From Aspidiotus rigidus (Eukaryota; Arthropoda; Insecta; Hemiptera; Diaspididae), in contig JAVHKY010000047.1 in assembly GCA_035079385.1 (NCBI GenBank), positions 3,344,162 to 3,408,161 of the forward strand: 64,000 bases of DNA. Reading direction: 5' to 3'. Below the pieces are notes generated by a model that saw only the letters and a list, made by a program, of their open reading frames with translations, did not search any database and was not told where the DNA came from. This document shows, in pieces, positions 12,082 to 24,300 of the stretch. Position 1 is the first letter of the stretch. Each line of letters begins with the position of its first letter. Made by a program: the position numbers and the translations under genes.

Positions 12082-12818
12082 AACGAGAATAGAATATATC
12101 TGAAATTTTGTTCAAAATGAAGTTAGCGCAATATTTCAAACATTAGGTGCGTCTATACTAATAAATGGACGATAATTTATCAAAATTGAGTACATTAGTA
12201 GTTTTATGTTTCGTGTAGACAATAAAAATATCATTGATCAGAATTTATATATGACAAAGAATACAACGTCGCAGAATTATCAAAACCCAACTCTGCCGTA
12301 CGAAGTTGAATAATTGCCGTACATGAAGAAATTCTATTTTCTTTGAATGAGGGTAGCATGGCTAATTGAGATGTAAATAGACATTTCTAAGAAGATTTTT
12401 AAGGAACACTCTAGGAATTGTCAAACTAGTTTTATGATACAATCATTCCTTCTTCCAATATCGGTTCGTGTTTCGGAGCATCCAACGTTTAATTTAATAC
12501 AATTCAGAGAAAAGTATTCATCATACGTGAAACAAAGTTTCAATTTCTCAGATCGAAATTTTTTACCTGTTATTCCATCCATCAAGTAGTAGTAGTGTTT
12601 TGTAGTACTTAGTTTGTTGACTTAATAATAACACGACTCACACTATCACACACCCCGCACCAATTGTCCGAAAGATATAGTTTACCAGATCGTCAATTGG
12701 AGTATACGTCAATTCTACTTGGTGTGGCCGGGCTTCATTCAAGCGGCCGATTTGCTGAGCTTGCTTAATTCAAGTCGCGATTTCAAAAACACGCTCTTCG
12801 ACACTACGGCTCGTCATG

Positions 12819-12946
12819 ATATTAGAAAAAAAGATTTCTATTATACTATCACCGTAAGAATTAGAAAAATTAAATTAAACACGCTAAGCGCTTTCGGTTT
12901 AAAAACGGTGGTAGTATAATATAATAAAAATCTTTTTTTCTAATAT
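12819..12946. repeat. Foldback element G with GAAAGCGC loop motif
   Basis: Arms 12819-12854 (from ATATTAGAAAAAAAGATTT) and 12906-12946 are complementary apart from a small insertion. The minus strand of the loop carries TTTAAACCGAAAGCGC, which matches the ACCGAAAGCG end of the hairpin found at the 3' ends of Penelope-like copies in this window (37992, 49956 and 52482). The CUGANGA half of a hammerhead core is not visible, so this is a decayed or partial member. Confidence 0.5.
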
Positions 12947-12949
12947 CAA

Positions 12950-14660
12950 GTCGCGATCTTCGCTTAAACTGAGGTAAATTAAGTTAGTAAAGGCTAGCTC
13001 CTAAACGCATCGTAATTCAAGTATGGATTTACGAAATCTTCTAAACTAATTTGAAGAAAAGGTGAATACGCCACTATGTCTCATCGGCTATCACAAATAT
13101 TTTTTTTTTAAGTCGATTTCGCATACCTAGGCTTCCTCTCACCACGATCAGACATTCCAAAATGTTGAGAACCTTAATAAAGTGAAGAATGTGAATGAAA
13201 GAAGCTAGTACTTAATCAGAAACTCAGCGGCAGCCAGGCTACGCTTTCAATTTTATCGATAGGTACGTACTTATATATACATATATATAGCATGATATAC
13301 ATGAATACGAATACAAACCATGTTAAACCAAAGTATTGCTAATGTACCAGTACGTAGGCTGAAGCAACAGCAGCATCCATTAAGTTTCATAAACGATGAC
13401 GATGCCATGCTTTAGAGAGAGCCGATAGCCGAATTCCGGAAACAATTGAAATAGGACTAATTACTGCACTGGGCGGGTGACGGAGATTTTTCTGAAATCA
13501 GAGAAGGTATAATGAGTACGAATAAAAGCGTTGGCAAAACTACATACGGTCGTATAGAATGCCAACAGAGGCGATCAAAATCGACTTGAATCGAATTCGA
13601 ACAGTATAGGTCCTATATAGTAGGTATTATTGAGTAGTTCTATATCGCTCGGCGCCCCCTAGACCAGCACGTAATTTAAATAGAGTGTTCGATGGTAATT
13701 AATATTGAGTACCGGTAGACCGTACAGAGTTTATCTCGGATACGAATAGATTTTTTTATAATATAAGTTGCATGCTCTCGATTTTTCTTTCCTCATAATT
13801 CTATCGAACAGCTATAAAGAGTACAAGAATTTCGTACAAAGCGTATCGATAAAAGTGTACCTATAAGAATAATATGTACTTACCGGAGAATATCTGGCTT
13901 TGACTTTCAGTAATATTTGAATATAAGCAAGTATCCACACTTACTTCACAAAGCTCACAAGTGCTTTTATAATTAAATAAAACTTATCTAGATAATCAAG
14001 CAATATCATTCAAATATTTGCGGGTTGAAAATATCATTCACATCGAAGGTAACAGTAGCTTTCTAGAAAGAATATGGAGACTCCGTGAGGTATTTTTATT
14101 ATTCAGAATTTTGAACATCTCCGATGTGAATAAGTTCAATTTAACACAGCTCCTATAAGCTTTCATACTTCATAAGAATAGTTACTAAGTAAAGATACTC
14201 ACCGGAATTGAACTTAACGATCAGGAAATGCGTATCATTCAATTCAGGACATTGAAAGAGAGCAGATGTGAACGCAAGGCACAAGATACGCATTACCAGA
14301 ACAGAACGAACTCGAAATGACGAAGTGAAACCGACCGGCGTGGCATCTGAAAACACGAGCTTGTGGAATACGCGCGCATTCAAACACAAACACATTACAA
14401 GGTCATGACCGTAGGCCCACCTAAGGTAAAATATCGCTGTCGCGATGATCGTCACGATGGTGCCGAACTTATAATACCAGCAGAGTTGTTTCAATGTTTA
14501 GCCCTTGGAGTTGTATTATCGTTCCCGCTTTCATTATAAGAGATCGGAGTCTATCTGGTGCGGTATTTAAGGGTTATAAATAAATCAAGCGGGAGCTCGT
14601 TGATGAGTGAATTAACACAAACTGTACGGCAATTTTTGCTGAAAACAGATAAACTTTCCT
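12950..14660. other. Stretch with unresolved candidate exons (minus strand)
   Basis: Two candidate minus-strand exons were noticed. One (14494 to 14203) reads from an ATG, is hydrophobic near its start and ends at a gtgagt donor. The other (13963-13884) is flanked by a good acceptor and a gtaagt donor and reads TCELCEVSVDTC followed by an N-glycosylation motif (NIT). Their phases do not join each other cleanly or reach the 12.1 kb exon, so no gene model is claimed. The rest is AT-rich with a short AT-dinucleotide run near 13275. Confidence 0.25.
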
Positions 14661-14664
14661 ACTA

Positions 14665-15221
14665 CAGTAAAACCTCCCTTATATAGCGGATACCTCAAAA
14701 TAGCGGACTCCTCTAGATAACGACCACTTTTTCGGGAACGGGAACATTTTGGCCTTGTTTAAATAGAAAAACCTCGAAATACCGACCACTCTGAATACCG
14801 GATACCTTTTTTTTGGACTTTTGGGCACCTTCTCTTGTTTTCATGCTCGATTTTTTTATTCAATAAATAAATTAGCATGCAGTTATTGAAAAATAATTAC
14901 AGAAAAAAAATATACAATTTGTTTTATTTTTCTCATCTTTTCATGCTTTTCTTTAAATAATATTTGTGGATTTTATTTAAGTGATGGAAAAGATGAATTA
15001 AACTTCATTGATTAACAAAACATCCTACCAGGGAGAAAATCTTTCTATTTTTTCACTTCATTTGATACTGTGATTTTGGTAAAACTGTACCTACCGGTAT
15101 TTACAATATTTATCAAAAATAGAACTTTTTTTTTTTTTTGTCTCCTCTGAATACCAGACACCTCTAAATAATGGACAAATTTCAGGTGATCGCGAATGTC
15201 CGCTAATCAGAGGTTTTACTG
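14665..15221. mobile_element. pogo/Tigger-type non-autonomous DNA transposon (MITE)
   Basis: Terminal inverted repeats begin CAGTAAAACCTC at 14665 and end with its complement at 15221, flanked by TA on both sides (14663-14664 and 15222-15223), the target duplication of Tc1/mariner/pogo elements. Near both ends, short phrases about TAGCGGA/ATACCGGA recur (for example 14684 and 14795), as in Tigger-like ends. There is no transposase reading frame, so it depends on a relative elsewhere. Confidence 0.8.
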
Positions 15222-15720
15222 TAGTACCTATGTATTTACATGAATCAAAGCAACTTGAAGCTCTCGGCATGTACGTGAGTTTATCTTCATTAACGATTAC
15301 TATTAGTTTTATGTAGAGACCGGACATTTTGGTATTGTAAACGATGTAATTTGGCACTAAAAATTCAAAATTTGACAATATTCGGCAAAAAAAAAAAAAA
15401 AAAAAAAAATACAACAAAACAAAATAACGGAACAATTACAAATAGCGCTTATTATGCATCACAAGCAAATATTTTTCCAAATTTTCTTGTTTTAAATTGT
15501 GCCTCTTGTCCGTTGAAATTAATTTATATTCAGAGAATGGCGCACATGAAAGCTTCACAAAGATCACTTTGAAATGAATTGGATTCGCTGTGAGTAACTG
15601 GTCTGCGTGTAAACCTGCAGTACACTGAGGACAAAGAAGCAGTTTCTATCCAAGATTTGCGTATTTCATCAATAAATATTATTTTGATTAATACGAGAAA
15701 CAATGTTGCGGGGCATATTT

Positions 15721-15876
15721 AATTAAATATAATATAAAAAAATTTACAAAACCGCACAAAATAAAATAACTACAAAGTATGAGAACTTTCAGTTGAATAA
15801 CCATCATCAGATAATACAGAACACGAACTTTATTTTGTACGGTTTTGTAAATTTTGGTATATTATATTTAATAATT
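15721..15876 (-). ncRNA. Hammerhead-like hairpin element C (intact CUGAUGA)
   Basis: On the minus strand, 15810-15781 reads CTGATGATGG, loop, CAACTGAAAG: an intact CUGAUGA, a 4-bp stem II (GGTT/AACT with one G-T pair), then GAAA. Arms 15721-15766 and 15831-15876 are long and largely complementary (both contain the ACAAAACCG block and an AATTTAC block). The architecture matches elements A, B and D. The expected short stem III after GAAA is not obvious, so catalysis is uncertain. Confidence 0.5.
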
Positions 15877-15879
15877 AAT

Positions 15880-17235
15880 ATTTTGGTATTTCCTCAAGAA
15901 AAACGAAAATTCGCAACTTTTTGGCATTATTTGGCGTTTGCCACTGTTCTCGGCATTATGTCAAATTCGACATTTTTCGGCAAAATAAAATTTTTTTCCC
16001 AGGTTCCCTATACCTTGAAACATGCTCTCCATTGATTTTCAGCCACCTGCCTTCACGCAAGATCATCTGACAAATGCCAGTGATTCCAGTCTCTTGTTAT
16101 ATAATAAACTTTTGGTACTAATACATCAGTTAGTTCTAGTTTTAACGGGGGAAAAAATTATAATTGCTTGGCTTTAAAGAATAATAGTATTTTAGGAACG
16201 CGGAATAAGTATAATATTATATACACTGTTGAATGGTACATACAATTGAAAAAAAAAAAATAATAATAATATTAGAGGCCTACTGCATTTTCGTTAAAAG
16301 CGAAGGGATGATAAAGTACCTACGTATCCATCTACATGCGAGTAAATAACGCGTCACAAAAAACTCGTTGATTTCAATCTCTATAAAAGACTTATTTTTG
16401 ATTTTGATAATTCCAAAAAAAAAAAAAAATGAAATGATTTCGTACACTCCTCTTACTTGTATTCAAAGAAACCTAAAAATATTTCCATTTTTTTTATTTT
16501 GAATACAACACAGTAGAGAAAGGAAGAACAGTTGAGAACAAAAAATCTTCTTTTATGAGTTAAGTTCATTCAAATAAACTTTTAGTTTCAAATTCTATTT
16601 CCACCGTCTTGAAACTTGCCATCGTATCGAATGAGGTACAGGTTATTTTCCTTCAGTTCGGGTGAGTACAATCTCGCGTTTTAACGATCACAATTACCTT
16701 AAATGTTCTCAAAACCGAAGAGTAGGCCTACGTATGTTGTATAAAACAAGTACCAAAGATAGGTCGTATCCGATACCTATCGAATTTCTTTTGATTTTCA
16801 ATGGTAATTTGTGTTGAGCAATGGATATTTCGACACCGGTAGGCTAAAAGCTTCCTGGTTTTGGTAAATCGTTTCGAAGTACAGTTACAGAAAATGAAAT
16901 CATACTATTACGCCATAAACAATGATAACCGATAAATAAATGAATATGGGTTATATATAATGGCACGCGAAAATGAATATTTGAACGCGAAGATTTTTCA
17001 CAGTAAAAAATACGGAAAATAACTAGGTACTTCTTATATTTGATTCACGCGACGATGTACACACGTCCTTAATAATATAATTTTACGCGACATCAACTTA
17101 TCTGAAGAAAAATAAATATTGTTCTTCAGAAGGATTGATTCATAGATTTAACGTACATTGATGAATATTGTGAAAGTGCTAAGAAACCAATCAGAAGTAC
17201 CGTGGTACGCAAGTTTAAACGAGAGGAGAATAAAT
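15880..17235. other. Gene-free AT-rich stretch
   Basis: No exon or element recognised apart from poly-A runs near 16249 and 16416. Confidence 0.35.
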
Positions 17236-17237
17236 GT

Positions 17238-17367
17238 GACCTGTGATGAGAAAAGGATGCTCATTGCCCCCTGACAGGAACACCGTTTCTCTCTGATTAG
17301 ATCTCCAATCAGAGAAAAATGGTGTTCCTGTCAGGGGGCAATGAGCATCCTTTTCTCATTGCAGGTC
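17238..17367. repeat. Near-perfect 130-bp palindrome at a MULE fragment
   Basis: Left arm 17238-17300 and right arm 17309-17367 are almost identical inverted copies (two mismatches in the outer 47 bases) around a short spacer near GATCT. The right arm is continuous with transposase coding sequence, so the palindrome arose by inverted duplication of part of that sequence. The near-identity of the arms suggests a recent event. Confidence 0.8.
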
Positions 17368-17631
17368 ATAAATGGAAAACGCTCGACAATTTCAAGCGAT
17401 GGAGGATGGACATTTGGATGATTACATTGAATCGGGATGGTTCCTCCATTTGTACGTGCCCGATTTTCATTAAAAAATTCATCTGTCAACATTCTCTGGG
17501 GGTACAAATTCAACAAAAACGTGTGGTGGTACCCTCAGCTGCTTAACTGGTGCTTCTTAGTCACAAAAGTAAGAAAAAAAAAAAAAAAAAGAGGCAGACC
17601 AGTTCTGGTCAAGAAAGCTCTATTAATATAA
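17319..17631 (+). pseudogene. MULE transposase C-terminal fragment, frameshifted
   Basis: Relic of a Mutator-like transposase. It reads KWKTLDNFKRW, then a SWIM-type zinc finger CTCPIFIKKFICQH, in the first frame. A shift of frame near the poly-A run at about 17575 is needed to continue into the basic tail KRGRPVLVKKALLI and stop. It parallels the fragment at 8.7-9.3 kb domain for domain but is clearly diverged from it. No catalytic DDE part is present. Confidence 0.75.
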
Positions 17632-17639
17632 TTTTTTCC

Positions 17640-18460
17640 TTTTTTTTTCTTGTTAATTATACAGTTACCGGGTACCAGTATAATTTCGTGTGCTGTCGGA
17701 TCCTGTTCATTTCTTAAAATCTCGTTCTGTATAACAATTGTCACGCCCAATACTTTTTTTTCGTGTGATTACCCATCATTTATTGTGTACTTTTTGTTTT
17801 TGCTTTACTTTTAATAAAAAGTTGTGATTTTCCTGCTTTTTTCGCGTGATTTCATTATTTCCTTCGCGTGCCGATAAATGTAACCCAATGAATATTAGCC
17901 TACATAAAAAGTCTAAATCTCAAAAAAAGAAACAATAAAAACTTTTAATTTATGTTAAACGAAATACTGTTGGAAATATTGGGGATTCTGAGTTTTTTCA
18001 GCATAATAGACACGTAAGCACGAATTGTAGAATTTCTTACATTGAGGAGGCATGGATCTTTTTTTTTTTTTTTTTTTTTCTGTAAGTGAGTGTTTTCTCC
18101 ATTTATTTCATGTTATACAATTTTCCTTGTTTTACTGCTTTCTAATTTCATTACTTTATTACTGCTGTTAAGATTCTCAAAATATCTTTATTTACTCGAT
18201 AATTATTATTCGAATAATTTTCTTGAAGTTGACAAAATAAAAATATCCATCTTGATTTCGAAAAATGATTAAGAATTCGAGTATTTCGTAGACGATTGAA
18301 CCTCATTTATAAAATAATCTTTTGTTTCGATCCCAGTATGATTTCGTGGAAGAAAATAGCGATATTTGTACTTTGACTTTAATTAACTCAAATTTATATT
18401 AGTATTAAAAAAATATATTGTATGTGAATGAAGTAACTTACCGGTATTGAACTTTGATAA
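17640..18460. other. Gene-free AT-rich stretch
   Basis: Nothing recognisable. Contains a 20-base poly-T run at about 18060. Confidence 0.35.
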
Positions 18461-18872
18461 CACTGCTTACTGAACAAAATGGTTTGTTCCATGCGTTTCA
18501 TTACCGGTATATATACCGGTACATCTATAGTACTTTTCAACGCTGAACACGATGCCGTTTACCGTTTTTCTTTCTGAGCTCTCTATCTTTAGTGATGAGC
18601 ACGTTTACTTGCATTTACTTGCCGGGGATCGTCGCGGAACGTATCAAACGTTATCCATCAAGGTAGCTGAATCGATCGCGATCTCGGTAACACGCGCAGC
18701 GTTTCGAAGTGATTCGCTGTGAATAAACGCAAGTAAACGTGAACATTACTAAAGATAGAGAGCTCAGAAAGAAAAACGGTAAACGGCATCGTGTTGAGCG
18801 TTAAAAAGTACTATAGATGTATAAAATGAAACGCGTGGAACAAACAATTTTTTAAATTTTGTTGAGTAGTGT
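18461..18872. mobile_element. Foldback MITE with ~160-bp arms
   Basis: Left arm 18461-18630 and right arm 18715-18872 are inverted copies. Shared blocks include GATGCCGTTTACCGTTTTTC, CTGAGCTCTCTATCTTTAGT and GTTTGTTCCA. The left arm carries an extra ACCGGTATATATACCGGT palindrome near 18505 that the right arm lacks. No coding sequence. The target duplication was not resolved. Confidence 0.75.
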
Positions 18873-19186
18873 AATCTCCAAGGTAGGTATATAATAATTA
18901 TATTTGAAAAAAGGATGAAAATAACCAACCTACCAGGTCGAAACTTTGGATACAAATGCTGAATAATTATTGAAAATTGGGAACGATTATTCACGTCAAA
19001 ATTAAGCTCAATGCTTTATTAAAATAAAACAGAATTTCTTCCCGATTGTCCATTTGGATATACGTCATGTCATAGCAAATCTACCAACCGCTTATTCTAT
19101 GAATTCGGCCGTTCCGGTTTTTGGTCAACAAATCTTGTTTTATTACTCCAATGCGACAGTAATAAAATAAAGGAATAATAATATCA

Positions 19187-19190
19187 ATAA

Positions 19191-19225
<35 letters not shown>

Positions 19226-19228
19226 AAA
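19187..19228. repeat. (AAAT)n microsatellite
   Basis: About ten perfect AAAT units following an AATAATAAT stretch. Confidence 0.9.
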
Positions 19229-19623
19229 CAATCTTTAAAATTTGTAGGCCTACAGTTTTTTTTTTTTTTTCTTTTCGTTATTTGAGGTTTCGGCGTCCTA
19301 TTATTCTTCCACGCTCGGCTAAGATTGCGCCATACGGGCGTTGAAGCTCAGTCCATGTACGCAAATATTATGAGACAGATAAGCGTTTTCACGATTCACA
19401 CTTTTGCAGTAGGTAATCGTTTAGAAGATCTACTTAGTATTGTCTGATCACCAATTTGGATGTTAGGGCTACGGCAGTTTATCTTTGTACAGCAGAGTGG
19501 TTTAAACTTAGTTTAAATTAATATGTTTGAGCTTAGATCCGGGTAATTTCACTTCGGTATTGGACACCATGAGAGGAATTATTAGTTACTCCGGCATCTA
19601 GTATAATGATTTTATGCATTCGA

Positions 19624-20548
19624 TTGTGATAGTAGTGGTGTGTGATTACAAAGCTTCATTACTAATACACTCACAACAAATTTCGCGGAGGACCTTGTCT
19701 CAGTGATCGTTGTTTTTGTATATGTGTCAATTTAACTTTGTAGTTTGTACAGCAATACCCGGTTTGCCGAAAAGTGGGAGTGACGTCACCACCTAAATTA
19801 GAGGATTAGAGCCCCATAATAATGAGTGAAGACATGGATCGCCATATTTAGTCGTTACGTCATCAATCATCATTGATCCTTGCAGTGATAAATTGATACA
19901 ATTGGTGAAATTATTTTGTATCATTTAAGAGCATTATGTTTTGATTTGACTGTGGTACCGACACTTATATTCTAAAACAAATCTAGTAAATCTCTTATTA
20001 AGCTATTATTTTCAAATCATGGTACACTGTTATCAGTCATTGGAATAGGGAAGTCTGAAGATGAATAATAAATACGGCGGCTCATTTCCTCACTCGTTAT
20101 TATAGGGCTCTACCTAAATTAGACGCTTCGGTACTCGCGGGGCGACTTCTCTTTTTGGTGAGGTACCTAAAGATCTAATTTATGTTGTGACGTCACTCGC
20201 ACTTTTTGGCAAACTGAGTAAGTGAGTATACAATCATCTTAATTGGAACAGAATTTGGACTGGGCATATTGTAATTTGTAGGTGCGTCAGCGTCGATTCA
20301 CAAAAATTGATAAGCGGAGTATCATTGAGTATACACTACAGTATACATTAATGGGGTAGGTAATATTTATACAATAGTCAATGCTGTTGCTGCAGTTCCT
20401 GTTTCCCTTGGCTCCAAGCAGAGCTGCTGTACAAAGTTAAATTGACGTATATGCGAAAACAACAATCACCGAGACGAGACGTTCGGATCAATGGGCTGTA
20501 TGTGTGTTGGTAATGAAGCTTCGTATTCACACACCACTACTATCACAG
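19624..20548. mobile_element. Foldback element with nested inverted blocks
   Basis: The outer arms pair GTGATAGTAGTGGTGTGTG (from 19626) with its complement ending at 20546, and continue through CTTTGTA/TACAAAG blocks. Inner blocks also pair: TTTGCCGAAAAGTGGGAGTG with CACTCGCACTTTTTGGCAAA (about 20188-20207), plus GAGCCCCATAATAATGAGTG with the 20.1-kb block. A third copy of the TGATCGTTGTTTTTG block is at about 20757. Both inner arms carry TGACGTCA palindromes. No coding region. Confidence 0.65.
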
Positions 20549-20549
20549 T

Positions 20550-21384
20550 AGATTGCATATCAGTGCATATACGTCCCTTTTTTGGACGTATATGCATCAC
20601 AAGGTGGAATGTGTACTGTATCTGAAGATTGAGCACGTATTGAAGAAAATTATTATAATCATTGAATTCTGCGTTGAAAATTGCTATGAGTGAGCAACTT
20701 ATGCGATCTTAATATCTTTCGAATACATTTTTATATTCTTTTTGATACTTTTCCGTGATCGTTGTTTTTGCATCTACGTCAATTCAACTTTGTACGGCAG
20801 AGAGTGAACAAGCAAAACACTGATTTTAAATGTGAATTCCCATAAGAAAAAAAAATGGGTTGTTTAGACTATGAATGGTCGAAAAATTGTAAATTTTTAA
20901 GGATTTGGTAATTACATTCATCATCTAGAGGCTTTTATTGATCTTTTCAGCCAGAATACTTCTGTTATTTTTTTACCTCTTAGAAGTAACAATAAAATTA
21001 ATAAATGGCCAGCAGTATGAGAATTAAACTTCACGATGATAATTTTTTTTATTAAACATGATAAATACCGGTATCTTACATTTTCTATTAGGAAGTCAAT
21101 ACCTCTGCACATAATTATCAGTGGCTCAAATTCACAGTAAAGAAACGAATGGTCTAACGTGTTTGAGAAGTGAGTGCGAATTAATCAGAGTGAAATATCA
21201 AACAGAGTTTTATAGCAGTGATTGTCGGAACAATAATTAGAAATCTGTGAACTTTGCTGAAGTTATCTTTCAATTTCTTTGTTTTTTTTAGGTCCCGCGT
21301 TCTTCAATCAGGCTCACTATTGTGTATTTCAATAGAACCTAACGATCTTAATGATTGATACCGAGCGTAAATTTCTGTTAATCG
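20550..21384. other. Region upstream of uridine phosphorylase gene 1
   Basis: It should hold the promoter and 5'UTR of the gene starting at 21385. A pyrimidine-rich tract ending in ttag at about 21289-21292 may be the acceptor of a 5'UTR exon. No TATA box or initiator can be assigned with confidence. Confidence 0.3.
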
Positions 21385-24300
21385 ATGGTAGTGATGGCGA
21401 GTTTACCAGATATTTTGAAAAAGTATGAAAATATATCGCAAAATAAATACACCTACAAGGATCTCTCGAAGTTGAATCCCTTTCTCGAAAATGATGATGG
21501 GGACATACTTTATCACATCGCTCTTGGAAGCAAATCTCACGATCTTCCTAGAATGTTCGGGGATGTCAAGGTATGACCATTCGCAGGGGATAACCTTCGG
21601 TAGTTATTTGCAATCTCTACTATTGGTGTTTCAGGTCATTGTTTTGGGAGGTACACCAAGACGAATGGAAAAATTCGCCCACTTTTTGATGAAGTATATT
21701 GGATACGAATTGCCCCCAGGCACTACGTTGAATAATATCAGCAGGTGCTCCCATCGGTACGCTATGTTCAAAGTTGGACCGATTTTATCTGTCAGCGTAA
21801 GTGTTTCAAAAATGTTCCAACGTCTCAAAGCGATAGGTACCTATTAAAAAAGAAGTACTTACAATGTTTGTCGTTCTTCATATTTTGAACAACAATTGGA
21901 GCTAGTGAAGTTTATATCTGACAGAAAGTAATGCCAACTTTATTCTTCCGAAATATTGCAGCATGGTACAGGTACGCCATCAGTTGGAATTGTATTGAAC
22001 GAATTAATTAAATTGGTCTATCATGCTCGTATTAAAGATCCTATATTCATAAAAATCGGATCATCTGGGGGATTTAATCTTCCGGAAGGCAGTATAGTAG
22101 TCACAAAAAAAGTGTTCAACGAGTATTTGGAAACTTCCTACGAAATGGTGAGAAAAGAGAATCTTTTTCCACTTTTTTTTTACATAATTAAATCGATCAT
22201 TATATTCATAATTCCAAGAGTGTGGTTCAGCGCATAAAAAATTGCATTTGATTAGATCTTTTAATACCTACGCGCTTTTCAAATTAGCTCAGCTCCCATA
22301 GGACCCATAATTTTTTTGAAAATTCTCCACAAACTCTTGAACAGATTTTATGGCGAGGGCTGGGGAAATTGTAAACTTGATTTTCAATAGTGTTTCCAAA
22401 GTTCGGACATCCTATTTCTGCATTCAATACGTCTGTCTTTATCTTCTTGAACTGGCGCTTAAAAATAATTCAATTTTTTCAATCTCTTATCTTCTCGACT
22501 ACCGATGAAAGTTTTCCCATTTTAACATTGAGGATAAGTTGTCTGATGGCCATTTATTCGGTGTTTTAAAATTTACTAAGTCATTTTTCCCAAGCTGTAG
22601 ACTGTAGCTAAACTTTGTGTTTCATTTGAGTTTAAAGCCCACATGATGAAATGTCATCTCTAAATCAACTCCTTCCATTATCTTTTGAGTAATTTCATTC
22701 CAGCCCCTCCTTGACAGCAATCGTCGGGTTTCTGCATGATCATAATTTTTCAAATAGTGTGATTCAGGTAAGTACAGAGTGAAATTGTGCTATTTTCTGG
22801 AAAATTAAAGTTGAATGTTATTTTGAAAATTCATCTCCATAATTATTTTGTTTTTGTGTTTCAAGTTTGTTTTAGGAAACAAGATGAAATTCTCAACCGA
22901 ATTGGATGAGAGTTTGGTCACTGAACTGGGATCGGTTTCTCAGTCGCTCAATTTTGACGTAACAATAGGTTCGACGTATTGCTCCAGTGACTTTTATGAA
23001 GGTGCGTACTGTGAAAGATTTCGAAGGTAGCCCACAGATCAATTTGTGCTGAGGTCGATTCAGCAAATGTAGTTGAATTTTTTGTTTATCAGACTTCGAA
23101 AATTTCTTGGGCTCTGTTTAAAGATGAAGACTGGTATTATTAAAGCGGACAAGTTCGCAAAAGTCCCAAATTGAGGGAGGGGAGGATTATAAAACAACGA
23201 AAAATTGAAGTTATTTTTCTTATCAGTTTAGGTTCAGGAAGATTGGATGGAGCTATCTGCGAGTACACAGAAGAAGAAAATGCCAGATTTTTCAAGTTGC
23301 TCCATAATTTAGGCATTGTGAATACTGAAATGGAATCTACGGTATTTGCAGCGACAACTCGTCGAGCAGGAATAAAGTCTGCGCTGGTTACGATCGTAAT
23401 TGATAACAAAATGGCAGAAGATAGACGGGTAAATATAATACAAACTATACAATGCCTATATTTTCAAATTCGCTTGAGTTCTATTTTTGGAGATCGAAAT
23501 TAAATAATTGTATCCCGTATTCTGGATCGCTGTAACTTTTCCCAGAACAGAAAGAAGAAAGCTGAGGTGTAGCCAGGATTTGAAGTAGGAAAAAACGACT
23601 GTCCCCTACTTCCAATGAGTACTTTTTTACAATTCGCACTCCTAATTTATTTTTCTAATCCCCTAGAGGGCCTAAACTAGGTCAGACTCCTTTTTTCGAA
23701 ATATTTTACGGAAATCATGCGGTACCTCGCAGCCCCACTTCTGGCACTTGTCTTAAATCTACTTCGATTTTTATTATTTACAGTTATTGATTCGGCCGAA
23801 AGTACTCGATGAATGGCAGATAAAATTGTTTAGTATTGTGAGCGCTTTCATAAAACGCCATTTAGTATTTGAAAAGTCTGCGAAAGCACGAGAAATCAAA
23901 ATTGCTAATGATCCTCACGCCGTAAGCCTAACCGAAACATATTTTCCGACTGTTTTCCGATATGGTCATCCATTACGGACCACTTGTGCGTGGTCTGATT
24001 CCGGTAGAAGAGCTACCTCGCCAGCGAGTAATGCTTCTGAAACTGAAAATTGGTACGACGGGTTTAATACATCTAACATACCAAGCAATGTGACGCAGGA
24101 TTTCCCGGTGACTATGAATACATTAAATCAGTCCAACATGAAATCAAAAGATAACGAAAGCATAGTTTGTCCAAAATGTGGAGCCCATGTTTTAGCTGAA
24201 TCGAACGAGAGCCTAAACAGGTATTCCGAATCTTCTGAATCAGTCTGTTGGAAATGCGGTGTTGTTCTCGAATTGGCGTTTCCTTCTCAACCGCTGAACG

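Noticed and set aside
12567..12610. Minus-strand segment ending in an acag/gtaaaa donor as an exon of the membrane-protein gene
   Set aside because: Its exit phase would put a stop in the next exon (12099-12024), so it cannot be joined as coding.
12719..12919. 66-codon plus-strand frame
   Set aside because: It crosses foldback element G and ends in its arm; judged to be chance.
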